Part shown: piece by piece, positions 18,704 through 26,533 of the stretch
How the letters are laid out: every line of letters starts with the position of its first letter
Numbering within the stretch: the stretch's first letter is position 1
Assembly (NCBI RefSeq): GCF_026130545.1
Contig: NZ_JAMOIM010000005.1
Location: 243,227 to 307,226, forward strand
Direction of reading: 5' to 3'
From: Lichenifustis flavocetrariae
GTDB taxonomy: Bacteria > Pseudomonadota > Alphaproteobacteria > Rhizobiales > Beijerinckiaceae
Length of the DNA: 64,000 nucleotides
Translations under genes and position numbers: made by a program
The notes under the pieces: model-generated
Databases searched by the model: none
What the model was told of the DNA's origin: nothing
The model's input: the letters and a program-made list of their open reading frames with translations, nothing else

Positions 18704-19597
18704 ATGGTCATCAAGAACCAGCAGGACGTCACCGAGGCCGTGATCGCCGTGATGGAAAGAACGCACGAACCACGTCTGCGTGCCATCATGGTGTCTCTGG
18801 TTAAGCACCTGCATGGCTTCGTGCGCGAGACACGGCTGACCGAGGCGGAATTCCGCGACGCGGCGGCGATCCTCAACGAGATGGGCAAGCTCGCCAGCGA
18901 CACCCACAATGAGACCGTGCTGATGGCGGGCTCGCTCGGCGTTTCGTCGCTGGTGTGCCTGCTCAACAACGGCGATGGCGGCAACACAGAGACGTCGCAG
19001 TCGCTGCTCGGACCCTTCTGGCGGCTGAACTCGCCACATGTGGAGAATGGCGGCTCTATCCTGCGATCGGAGACACCGGGCGACGCGCTCTTCGTCACCG
19101 CGCGTGTGGTGGACCAGAAGGGCCGACCCATCGCGGGCGCCGAGGTCGACGTGTGGCACGCCTCGCCGGTCGGGCTCTACGAGAACCAGGACCCCGAGCA
19201 AGCCGAGATGAACCTGCGCGGCAAGTTCACCACCGACGCCGAGGGGCGCTTTGCCTTCCGCTCTGTGATGATGATCGGCTACCCGATCCCGACCGACGGC
19301 GTCGTGGGGCGTCTGCTGCGCGCGCAGGGCCGCCACCCCTACCGGCCGGCTCACCTCCACGCGCTGATCCTGAAGCCCGGCTTCAAGGTGCTGGTCTCCC
19401 AGGTCTACGACCCGAACGATCCCCACATCGACAGCGACGTGCAGTTCGGCGTCACTTCCGCGCTGGTCGGCGCCTTCGTGCGCCACGACGAGCTCCATCC
19501 CGAAGACCCGGGCATCGGGACCCCCTGGTATTCGCTCGACTACACCTATCGCATGGAGCCCGGCGAAGCCGTGCTGCCCCGCCCGCCCATCAAGTGA
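18704..19597 (+). CDS. Intradiol ring-cleavage dioxygenase (hydroxyquinol/catechol 1,2-type)
   Basis: A 297-residue Fe(III) dioxygenase that cleaves an aromatic ring between two hydroxyls. The N-terminal helical dimerisation domain (residues 1-100) marks the catechol/hydroxyquinol class rather than protocatechuate 3,4-dioxygenase. ETSQSLLGPFWRLNSP begins the catalytic barrel, and GAEVDVWHASPVGLYENQDP carries the first iron Tyr. MIGYPIPTDG carries the second Tyr and PYRPAHLHALI the two iron His. GGGGAGGTGC precedes the ATG. It heads the plus-strand catabolic operon, with a candidate operator just upstream. Hydroxyquinol is the best guess at substrate. Confidence 0.9.
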   Translation: MVIKNQQDVTEAVIAVMERTHEPRLRAIMVSLVKHLHGFVRETRLTEAEFRDAAAILNEMGKLASDTHNETVLMAGSLGVSSLVCLLNNGDGGNTETSQSLLGPFWRLNSPHVENGGSILRSETPGDALFVTARVVDQKGRPIAGAEVDVWHASPVGLYENQDPEQAEMNLRGKFTTDAEGRFAFRSVMMIGYPIPTDGVVGRLLRAQGRHPYRPAHLHALILKPGFKVLVSQVYDPNDPHIDSDVQFGVTSALVGAFVRHDELHPEDPGIGTPWYSLDYTYRMEPGEAVLPRPPIK

Positions 19598-19604
19598 GAT
19601 CGCC

Positions 19605-20387
19605 ATGCTGACCAACGACCAGCGCCGCGCCGCGGCCGCCTCTTTGCTGAACGCCGAGGTCGAGCGCCGCCCGATCCCGCAGCTCTCCCGCACATATCCC
19701 GAGATGGACATCGCCGACGCCTATGCGGTGCAGGCGCTGTGGGCCGAGGCGCGGATCGCCAAGGGCGCGCGCGTGGCCGGCCACAAGATCGGCCTGACGT
19801 CGCGCGCCATGCAGATGGCGTCCAAGATGACGGAGCCCGATTACGGCCGCATCCTCGACGACGCGCTCTTCGCTGACGGCGCCCGCATCCCGGCCGACCG
19901 TTTCCTGAAGCCGCGACTCGAAGTGGAGTTGGCCTTCGTCATAGGCCAGGATCTTCGCGGGCCGGGCACGCAGATCTACGACGTGATGCGGGCGACGGAG
20001 TTCGTGACACCCGCGCTGGAGATCATCGACTACCGGACCGAGGTGCCCCGCGCCATTGTTGACACCATCGCGGACAACGCCGCTTTCGGCCCCATCGTGC
20101 TGGGCGGCCGTATGGTTCGCCCCATGGACGTCGACATCCGCTGGGTCGGGGCGACGCTGTCGAAGAACGGCGTGATCGAGGAATCGGGCGTGTCGGCGGC
20201 CGTGATGGGCCACCCGGCTGCCGGCATCGCCTGGCTCGTCAATAAGCTCGCGGCTCTCGACTCTGGGCTGGAGAAGGGACAGGTCGTGCTGGCCGGCTCG
20301 TTCACGCGGCCGGTCGACATCGCCTCGGGCGACGTGATCCACGCCGACTACGGGCCGCTCGGCGCGATCGCGGTCAGCTTCGCCTAA
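19605..20387 (+). CDS. 2-oxo-hept-4-ene-1,7-dioate hydratase family protein (HpaH/MhpD-like)
   Basis: A 260-residue member of the hydratase/decarboxylase family of meta-cleavage pathways. Landmarks are DIADAYAVQALWAEARIAKG, VAGHKIGLTSRAMQMASKM, LKPRLEVELAFVIGQDL (metal-binding Glu pair), ATEFVTPALEIIDYR and AGSFTRPVDIASGDVIHAD. It adds water to a 2-hydroxydienoate to give a substrate for a class II aldolase, which is encoded next. It starts seven bases after the dioxygenase stop. Its presence downstream of an ortho-cleaving enzyme is unusual, because hydratases serve meta-cleavage routes. Confidence 0.9.
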   Translation: MLTNDQRRAAAASLLNAEVERRPIPQLSRTYPEMDIADAYAVQALWAEARIAKGARVAGHKIGLTSRAMQMASKMTEPDYGRILDDALFADGARIPADRFLKPRLEVELAFVIGQDLRGPGTQIYDVMRATEFVTPALEIIDYRTEVPRAIVDTIADNAAFGPIVLGGRMVRPMDVDIRWVGATLSKNGVIEESGVSAAVMGHPAAGIAWLVNKLAALDSGLEKGQVVLAGSFTRPVDIASGDVIHADYGPLGAIAVSFA

Positions 20388-20481
20388 TTGCGGTCAGGTT
20401 CGGCTGAGCTGAATGGGGTCCAGAGGGCTCACCCTCTGGCGGGGTTCGGGACGGAGCCCTGAAGCGGAGAAGGACGACGCC

Positions 20482-21255
20482 ATGGACCTGCCGGTGAACC
20501 GTTTCAAACGCGCCCTGCGCGAGGGCCGCCAGCAGATCGGGATCTGGTGCTCGCTTCCGGGCGGCACGGCGGCCGAGGTGCTGGCAGGTGCCGGCTACGA
20601 CTGGGTCCTGTTCGACACCGAGCACTCGCCGGGCGACCCTAGCACCGTGCTGGCGCAGCTCCAGGCCGCGGCGCCCTATTCCGTATCGGCGGTCGTCCGC
20701 CCTGCCACCAACGACACGGTGCTGATCAAGCGCTACCTCGATGTCGGTGCCCAGACGCTGCTGATCCCCTATGTGCAGAATGCCGAGGAGGTGCGGGCCG
20801 CCACCAGCGCGATGCTCTACCCGCCGGCTGGCCTCCGCGGCGTGTCGGGCTGGACGCGTGCCAACCGCTTCGGCCGCGTGACCGACTGCGCGCGTCGCGC
20901 CGCCGAAGAGCTGTGCCTTCTCGTCCAGGTCGAGACCGTCGAGGCGCTTGGCGAGATCGAGGCCATCGCGGCGGTCGAGGGTGTCGACGGCATCTTCATC
21001 GGCCCCGCCGACCTCGCCGCCTCGATGGGGTATCCCGGCCAACCGGGTCACCCGGATGTGTCTGCGGCTGTGGAGGACGCGATTCGCCGCATCCGCGGGG
21101 CGGGCAAACCCGCCGGCATCCTGACGCTCGACAACGCCTTCGCCCAGCGCTGCATCGACGTCGGCACCCTGTTCACCGCAGTGGGCACCGACGGCGGGAT
21201 TCTGTCGCGAGGCGCCGACGCCCTGCGGGCCGCATTTCCCAGGGCGGCCCCATGA
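20482..21255 (+). CDS. HpcH/HpaI family aldolase
   Basis: A 257-residue class II pyruvate aldolase. It reads IGIWCSLPGGTAAEVLAGAGYDWVLFDTEHSP (catalytic His and Asp region), RPATNDTVLIKRYLDVGAQT, GLRGVSGWTRANRFGR, QVETVEALGEIEAIAAVEGV (metal Glu) and DGIFIGPADLAASMG (metal Asp). The family cleaves 4-hydroxy-2-oxo acids to pyruvate and an aldehyde. It follows the HpaH-like hydratase and so forms a hydratase-aldolase pair. Its stop overlaps the next start (ATGA). Confidence 0.93.
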   Translation: MDLPVNRFKRALREGRQQIGIWCSLPGGTAAEVLAGAGYDWVLFDTEHSPGDPSTVLAQLQAAAPYSVSAVVRPATNDTVLIKRYLDVGAQTLLIPYVQNAEEVRAATSAMLYPPAGLRGVSGWTRANRFGRVTDCARRAAEELCLLVQVETVEALGEIEAIAAVEGVDGIFIGPADLAASMGYPGQPGHPDVSAAVEDAIRRIRGAGKPAGILTLDNAFAQRCIDVGTLFTAVGTDGGILSRGADALRAAFPRAAP

Positions 21256-22025
21256 TTGCGATCAATCCCACGGTGGTTCAAGCGCTCGCCCCGAGCGGCA
21301 CCTTGCGAGTCGCGATCAACACCGGCAACCCGGTGCTGGCCCGCGCGGCCGCGGACGGAGGGCCGCCAACCGGCGTGTCGGTGGACCTCGCCCGCCTCTT
21401 CGGCGAACGCCTGGGGCTGCCTACCCGCCTCGTCGCCTTCGCGGCGGCGCAAGGCGTCAACGAGGCACTCGACGCCGACGGATGGGATGTCGCCTTCATG
21501 GCATCCGATCCCGAGCGCGCCGTCCGGGTTGCCTTCTCGGCGCCCTACGTTGAGATCGAGGCCAGCTACATGGTGCGGGCCGAGGCGCCCTTCCGAAGCT
21601 GCGCCGACCTCGACCGGCCCGGGCTGCGGATCGCCACCGGCAACAGGGCCGCCTACGACCTCCATCTTACGCGCACGCTGCGCCACGCCGCGATCGAGCG
21701 GGCGCCCGACCAGGGCGCGGCGTTGCGCCTGTTCGTAGACGGCGGGCTCGACGCCGGCGCCGGCCTGCGCCAAGCGCTCGACGCCTTCGCGAGAGACCGT
21801 CCCGGAATGCGCGTCCTGCCGGACCGCTTCATGGCCATCGAGCAGTGCATGGCGGTGCCCCGGACCTGCGGCGTCGAGGCGGCCACGACGGTCGAGGCCT
21901 TCGTGGACGACCTCAAGAGGTCCGGTGCCCCGCGTCGCCTCCTGGACTGCAACGGACAGCACGGTTCACCGATCCCGGACGGAACCTCGATACCCCCGGT
22001 CCCGTGCGGGGAACTGCCGACCTGA
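21252..22025 (+). CDS. Family 3 solute-binding protein lacking a signal peptide
   Basis: A 257-residue periplasmic-binding-protein fold: LAPSGTLRVAINTGNPVLAR, VSVDLARLFGERLGLPTRLV, GWDVAFMASDPERAVRVAFS, YVEIEASYMVRAEAPFRSCA, and LRIATGNRAAYDLHLTRTL for the second lobe. Unlike transport proteins of the family it opens MIAINPTVVQALAPS with no signal peptide, and no permease or ATPase is nearby. It starts inside the aldolase stop (ATGA), implying coupled translation. A cytosolic ligand-binding or enzymatic role is inferred. The last 25 residues (NGQHGSPIPDGTS region) look slightly irregular. Confidence 0.8.
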   Translation: MIAINPTVVQALAPSGTLRVAINTGNPVLARAAADGGPPTGVSVDLARLFGERLGLPTRLVAFAAAQGVNEALDADGWDVAFMASDPERAVRVAFSAPYVEIEASYMVRAEAPFRSCADLDRPGLRIATGNRAAYDLHLTRTLRHAAIERAPDQGAALRLFVDGGLDAGAGLRQALDAFARDRPGMRVLPDRFMAIEQCMAVPRTCGVEAATTVEAFVDDLKRSGAPRRLLDCNGQHGSPIPDGTSIPPVPCGELPT

Positions 22026-22414
22026 TCTCGAGCAGCCGCTTCGTAACCGTGGCGGGGGCCGGCCGCATTCCCTGCGTCGAGCACCCGCGATTCTGGCCGA
22101 CCTCATCCGCGATCATCTCGCGCAAGCATGTCGGCGGTGACCAGGCCGATACGCTTCTCGGGGCGCTCGTCGTCGACGCCGAGAACGAAGCCTCGTTCTC
22201 GGACGCGGCCGAGGCGCGGATGGACCTGGCGCGCTTCACCGCCGGATCGGCCGGCATCTGCTTCAGGCGCTTGTGCATGAGAACGAACGCTCCGGCGCCG
22301 CCTGGACGCTCGAATGCACGGCGCTGCCGCCCATGGTAGTGGTGCTGGCGCGGGCCTGCGCAAAGCCCATGGTTTTCTCGACGCCCTCCCCTTCGCCCGA
22401 CCGGACCCCTCTTC
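22026..22414. other. Gap inside the catabolic operon, no confident gene
   Basis: Nearly 390 bases between the solute-binding protein and the BKACE gene, in an otherwise tightly packed operon. Open frames exist on both strands. A minus frame (22103-22363) contains GFVLGVDDERPEKRIGLVTA, faintly CBS-domain-like, but nothing around it supports a gene. Probably a decayed gene. Confidence 0.35.
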
Positions 22415-23260
22415 ATGCCATCCGACCCTGTCATCATCAGCGTCGCCATCACCGGCTCGGTGCCGCGCAAATCAGACAATCCGGCGCTGCCGGTCTCGCC
22501 GACCGAGCAGATCGATTCGACCCATGCGGCCTTCGAAGCCGGAGCCACGCTGGTCCACATCCACGTGCGCAACCCCGACGAGACGCCTTCCTCCGACCCC
22601 GCCCTGTTCAAGACCGTGCTCTATGGGGTACGCACGCGTTGTCCAGGCATGATCATCCAGTTCTCGACCGGCGGCCGGGGCCGCAGCCCCGCCGAACGCG
22701 CCGCCGCGATCGAATTTCGGCCCGACATGGCCTCGCTGTCGACCGGTTCGGTCAATTTCCCGAGCATCGTCTACGAGAACCAGCCGCCGCTGGTGGATGA
22801 ACTCGCGGCCAAGATGCAACGCCACGGCGTGAAGCCGGAGATCGAGATCTTCGACCTGTCGCATATCCATGGCGCCAAGCGTCTGGTTGACGCAGGGCTC
22901 ATGGATCGCCGCGCTCACCTGCAATATGTTCTGGGTGTCAGGAACGCCATGCCGGCCGACCGGCGGCTGCTGGAGATCCTGGTCGAGGAGGGACGCCGCG
23001 TGTTTCCGGACGGAACCTGGACGGCCGCGGGGATCGGCCGTCACCAGAACGAGGTCTGCGACTGGGCCATCGCGATGGGCGGCCATGTGCGCACCGGCCT
23101 CGAGGACAATATCCGCATCACCAAGGACCGGCTCGCCGCGAGCAATGCCGAACTTGTCTCCGTGGCGGCCGAGGCTGTGGCCCGCGGCGGCCGGCGTGTC
23201 GCGACCGCTGCCGAGGCCCGCCGTCTGCTCGGCTTGGCCGAGGTGGCGGGCGAGACCTGA
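22415..23260 (+). CDS. BKACE family beta-keto acid cleavage enzyme (DUF849)
   Basis: A 281-residue BKACE protein, a zinc TIM barrel that condenses a beta-keto acid with acetyl-CoA to release acetoacetate and a new CoA thioester. Family blocks are VIISVAITGSVPRKSDNPAL, GATLVHIHVRNPDETPSSD (zinc HxH), IIQFSTGGRGRSPAERA, PDMASLSTGSVNFPS and KPEIEIFDLSHIHGAKRLVD (zinc-ligand Glu region). GHVRTGLEDNIRITKDRLA lies near the end. Its place here suggests it handles a beta-keto acid formed from aromatic ring cleavage. The substrate cannot be read from sequence. Confidence 0.9.
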   Translation: MPSDPVIISVAITGSVPRKSDNPALPVSPTEQIDSTHAAFEAGATLVHIHVRNPDETPSSDPALFKTVLYGVRTRCPGMIIQFSTGGRGRSPAERAAAIEFRPDMASLSTGSVNFPSIVYENQPPLVDELAAKMQRHGVKPEIEIFDLSHIHGAKRLVDAGLMDRRAHLQYVLGVRNAMPADRRLLEILVEEGRRVFPDGTWTAAGIGRHQNEVCDWAIAMGGHVRTGLEDNIRITKDRLAASNAELVSVAAEAVARGGRRVATAAEARRLLGLAEVAGET

Positions 23261-23357
23261 CGACTGCGCTGCCGATGGGTTCCGCCGCTCTAATCCGGGC
23301 CCCAGGCGATTTCGTCCCGCCCTGCATCCAAAACCTTCAACGCCAAGGAGACACACC

Positions 23358-25241
23358 ATGAAGACGTCGATCGCCACGGTGTCGCTCAGCGGCGAGCTGC
23401 CGGACAAGATCCGAGCCATTGCCCGGGCCGGTTTCGACGGGGTCGAGATCTTCGAAAACGATTTTATCGCCAACGACCTGTCGCCCCGCGAGGTCGGCGC
23501 CATGGCGCGGGACGCCGGACTCGTGGTGACACTGTTCCAGCCGTTTCGCGATTTCGAGGGACTGCCGGAACCGTTCCGCACCAAGGCTTTCGATCGCGCA
23601 GAGCGCAAATTCGACGTCATGCAGGAAATCGGCACCGAGCTGATCCTGGTCTGCTCCAGCGTGTCACCGCATGCGCTGGGCGGCATCGACCGTGCCGCCG
23701 CCGACCTGCGGGAGCTGGGCGAGCGGGCGCATCGGCGCGGGCTGAAGATCGGCTATGAGGCGCTCGCCTGGGGACGCTTCATCAACGACCATTGGAGCGC
23801 CTGGGAGATCGTGCGCCGCGCCGACCACCCGGCGGTCAGCATCATCCTGGACAGCTTCCACACGCTTGCACGGGAGGTCGATGTGGCGAGCATCCAGGCC
23901 ATCCCGGGGGACAAGATCGCCCTGGTGCAACTCGCCGATGCCCCGCGACTGCAGCTCGACCTCCTGTCCTGGAGCCGCCATTTCCGCACCATGCCGGGTC
24001 AAGGCGACCTGCCGGTCGGCGCTTTCCTCGATGCCGTGCGGGCTACGGGCTATGACGGCGTGCTGTCGCTCGAGATCTTTAACGACCAGTTCCGGGCCGG
24101 CGCGGCCGGAGCCGTCGCGGTGGACGGCCGCCGCTCGCTGATCCTGCTCGACGATGATGCCAAGCGGCGGACCCAGAACCCGACCGGTCGGTTGCTGCCC
24201 GCGCGCTCGCCCTGCAGCGGGATCGAATTCATCGAATTCGCCGTGGACGAGGGCGCGGTCGCTGAGCTCGAAACCCTGGTCCGCGCCCTCGGCTTCCAGC
24301 CGAAAGGCCGGCACAAATCCAAGAACGTGACGCTCTGGTCGCAGAACGGCGTCAATCTCGTCATCAACAGCGACGGCGAGGGCTTCGCCCATTCGGCTTA
24401 TTTGATGCACGGACCGGCCGTCTGCGCCATGTGCCTGCGCGTGGCGGATGCCGGGGCCGTGCTGGCGCGCGCCGAGGCGCTGCTCGCAACGCCCTTCCAG
24501 CAGCCGGTTCTCGAAGGCGAGCTCGACATTCCGGCCATCCGCGGGGTCGGCGGCAGCCTGCTGTATTTCATCGACGACAAGAGTGATCTCGGCCGCCTCT
24601 GGGACATCGATTTCGAGGCCGTGGACGAGGACGGCGCGAATGCAGGCATTGGGCTCGTGCGCATCGACCACGTCGCCCAGTCGATGGAATATGACGAGAT
24701 GCTGTCGTGGCTGCTCTTCTACACGTCGATCTTCGACGTCGCGAAGGCGCCGGGCATGGACATTGCTGATCCCGGTGGCCTTGTGCGCAGCGTCGTGCTG
24801 CAGAATGCCGACGGCACGCTCAGCCTCGTTCTCAACGGATCGCAGAGCCAGCACACTGCCTCGGCCCGGTTCCTCAGCGAGTTCTTCGGCTCGGGCGTGC
24901 AGCATATCGCCTTCGAGACCAAGGACATTTTCGAGACGGCGCGCGCCATTCGGGCCGCAGGCTTTTCCACCCTGCCGATCCCCGAGAACTACTACGACGA
25001 CCTCGAAGCCCGCTACGATCTTCCCGACGCCGTGATGGCCGATCTACGCGCCTTGGGCATCCTCTACGACCGTGACGAGGCCGGCGAATTTTTCCAGCTC
25101 TTCACGCGCTCCTTCGCCGACCGCTTCTTCTTCGAAATCGTGGAGCGGCGGAATTATCGCGGGTTCGGCGCGCCCAATGCCGGTGTCCGCCTCGCGGCGC
25201 AAAAGCGCCTCTCCCGGCCCTCGATCATCCCGCGATGGTGA
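23358..25241 (+). CDS. quiC: 3-dehydroshikimate dehydratase fused to HPPD-like domain
   Basis: A 627-residue two-domain protein. Residues 1 to about 270 are a xylose-isomerase-like TIM barrel (ARAGFDGVEIFENDF, ELILVCSSVSPHALGG, VSIILDSFHTLARE, GVLSLEIFNDQFRAG) that turns 3-dehydroshikimate into protocatechuate. From about residue 285 there are two vicinal-oxygen-chelate repeats related to 4-hydroxyphenylpyruvate dioxygenase, with GLVRIDHVAQSMEYDEM, GVQHIAFETKDIFETA and a terminal EFFQLFTRSFADRFFFEI carrying metal-ligand positions. The same fusion is known as QuiC in pseudomonads. AAGGAG precedes the ATG at 23358. With the shikimate dehydrogenase and AroQ it completes quinate/shikimate to protocatechuate. 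Confidence 0.9.
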   Translation: MKTSIATVSLSGELPDKIRAIARAGFDGVEIFENDFIANDLSPREVGAMARDAGLVVTLFQPFRDFEGLPEPFRTKAFDRAERKFDVMQEIGTELILVCSSVSPHALGGIDRAAADLRELGERAHRRGLKIGYEALAWGRFINDHWSAWEIVRRADHPAVSIILDSFHTLAREVDVASIQAIPGDKIALVQLADAPRLQLDLLSWSRHFRTMPGQGDLPVGAFLDAVRATGYDGVLSLEIFNDQFRAGAAGAVAVDGRRSLILLDDDAKRRTQNPTGRLLPARSPCSGIEFIEFAVDEGAVAELETLVRALGFQPKGRHKSKNVTLWSQNGVNLVINSDGEGFAHSAYLMHGPAVCAMCLRVADAGAVLARAEALLATPFQQPVLEGELDIPAIRGVGGSLLYFIDDKSDLGRLWDIDFEAVDEDGANAGIGLVRIDHVAQSMEYDEMLSWLLFYTSIFDVAKAPGMDIADPGGLVRSVVLQNADGTLSLVLNGSQSQHTASARFLSEFFGSGVQHIAFETKDIFETARAIRAAGFSTLPIPENYYDDLEARYDLPDAVMADLRALGILYDRDEAGEFFQLFTRSFADRFFFEIVERRNYRGFGAPNAGVRLAAQKRLSRPSIIPRW

Positions 25242-25622
25242 TTGTCGATTGCTGATCCTGTCAGGCGCAACGGAGGCAGCGGTGCAGAGAGATTTGCGGA
25301 TGTGAGAGGTCTGGCATCTTGGCGACGGCAGATAGTGGGACGAGGAGCAGCAGCTCTGGCGCAACGGCCAAGGCCGACCCGTGCTCCGCCGGGCCGTCAA
25401 CGACAAGGCCGCCATGCGGACGACCAAGGCCTATCTTGCGACCAGCCATCGCGATCAAAGTCCAGGCCACAATCTCAAGGCCTTTGCCAACGGCGCCATA
25501 TGCTCCGCGACCGGGCCAAGCATCAGCGTCGACGTCGGATCGCACTGCCATGCGCAAGGCGATCGACGACCTGTTCTTGGAACCTGACCGGCCTTGCACG
25601 GGATAACGGAAGCTCCGGGGCA
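25242..25622. other. Intergenic/relic region, no gene recognised
   Basis: About 380 bases between quiC and the parD operator. Open plus-strand frames with biased composition exist, but none matches a family I recognise, and no terminator with a T-run is evident after quiC. Confidence 0.35.
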
Positions 25623-25639
25623 ATCATACTAAGTATGAT
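25623..25639. promoter_or_regulatory. Inverted repeat upstream of parD-1, candidate autoregulatory operator
   Basis: ATCATAC, three bases, GTATGAT: a perfect 7-base inverted repeat, 28 bases before the antitoxin start. ParD/CopG antitoxins repress their own promoters through such repeats. The TCATAC/GTATGA half-sites recur upstream of the second parD at 43705. Confidence 0.55.
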
Positions 25640-25667
25640 ATAGCATGCCATATGCGAGGAAACTGCC

Positions 25668-25955
25668 ATGGCTGAGATCGAGCGTCTTACCATCACCTTG
25701 CCGTCGGAAATGGTGGCCGTCGTGAAAGGCGCTGTCGACACGGGCGATTATGCCTCCGCCAGTGAGGTGGTGCGCGCGGCCTTGCGCGATTGGAAGTTGA
25801 AGCGCGCCCTTCAGTTCGAGGAACTGGCCGCGCTCAAAGCCGACATCGAGACGGGCCTTGCGGACGTGGTAGCCGGCCGCTTGAAAGATTTCGACACCGC
25901 TCGCATCGTCGAGCGAGGCAGGAAGGTATTGGCCGCCCGCTCAACCTCCGCCTGA
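25668..25955 (+). CDS. parD: ParD-type antitoxin (ribbon-helix-helix)
   Basis: A 95-residue type II antitoxin. Residues 1-50 form the ribbon-helix-helix DNA-binding part (IERLTITLPSEMVAVVKGAV, then GDYASASEVVRAALRDWKLK), the standard ParD pattern. The C-terminal half is the charged toxin-wrapping region. It neutralises a ParE toxin and represses its own operon. The downstream toxin gene is broken, so the antitoxin is probably an orphan here. The ATG follows a purine-rich GAGGAAA segment. Confidence 0.88.
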   Translation: MAEIERLTITLPSEMVAVVKGAVDTGDYASASEVVRAALRDWKLKRALQFEELAALKADIETGLADVVAGRLKDFDTARIVERGRKVLAARSTSA

Positions 25956-26336
25956 CCGAAACGGCCGAAGCCGATCTCGCCGAAATCTGGAACACGTCAG
26001 GCTTGAATCGTCTGAAGCCATAGCGACGCGGCTGCTGGGTCGCATCGAGGCTGCCTGTGAGCCTTACTGCAGTTCTCTCAGATCGGCGCCGCACGAGATC
26101 AGCTTGCCCACGGCCTTCGTGTGACGTTCGAGGGCAATTTCGCCATCTATTGCCGGGCCAATGAACGAGATCTTGTCACTATCCGAGTGCTGCACGGCGC
26201 CCGCAATGTGGCGACCCTGGCGGCACGGGGGAGGCTTCATCGAACGAAGCTTACATCGACACCGGACACCACCGATGTTCCCTCCCCTGCTGAACTGATC
26301 GGCTCGCGCGTCATCATCCACGTGATCGATCGCTGA
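25940..26336 (+). pseudogene. ParE/RelE-type toxin, frameshifted
   Basis: Three successive frames make up one ParE toxin. Frame one gives LRLTETAEADLAEIW, frame two gives SEAIATRLLGRIEAACEP, and frame three gives QIGAARDQLAHGLRVTFEGN, then FAIYCRANERDLVTIRVLHGARNV. The shifts lie near 26000 and near 26070. No ATG or GTG opens the first segment; CTC stands where a start would be expected. An active gyrase-poisoning toxin cannot be made from this reading. Two shifts plus a missing start argue for real decay rather than one sequencing error. Confidence 0.75.
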
Positions 26337-26340
26337 TACG

Positions 26341-26505
26341 TTATTGTCTTGCAAGCTTCCGCCCGAGGAAGTCGCGGACATGGGTTGCGATCTCGTGATC
26401 GTGGGTTTCCTGCGCGAAGTGACCTGCATCGAGAAGATGGACCTCCGCAACACCACCAACACCTTCCACGGCGATTAGAACTATACTGTCGTCCCAAATC
26501 ACCGA
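26341..26505 (-). pseudogene. Alpha/beta hydrolase C-terminal remnant
   Basis: The minus frame ends VAEVHLLDAGHFAQETHDHE followed by IATHVRDFLGRKLARQ. This is the typical last segment of an alpha/beta hydrolase, with the catalytic His in LLDAGHF and the closing helix. No nucleophile-elbow or N-terminal part is found upstream, where the GGDEF-EAL gene begins to occupy the strand. Only a tail survives. Confidence 0.55.
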
Positions 26506-26533
26506 AACCAGAGCGATGAATCGCCGACGCCTC

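Noticed and set aside
22103..22363. CBS-domain protein on the minus strand
   Set aside because: Only about 20 residues (GFVLGVDDERPEKRIGLVTA) look CBS-like; no second repeat or start is present and the frame next to it is random.
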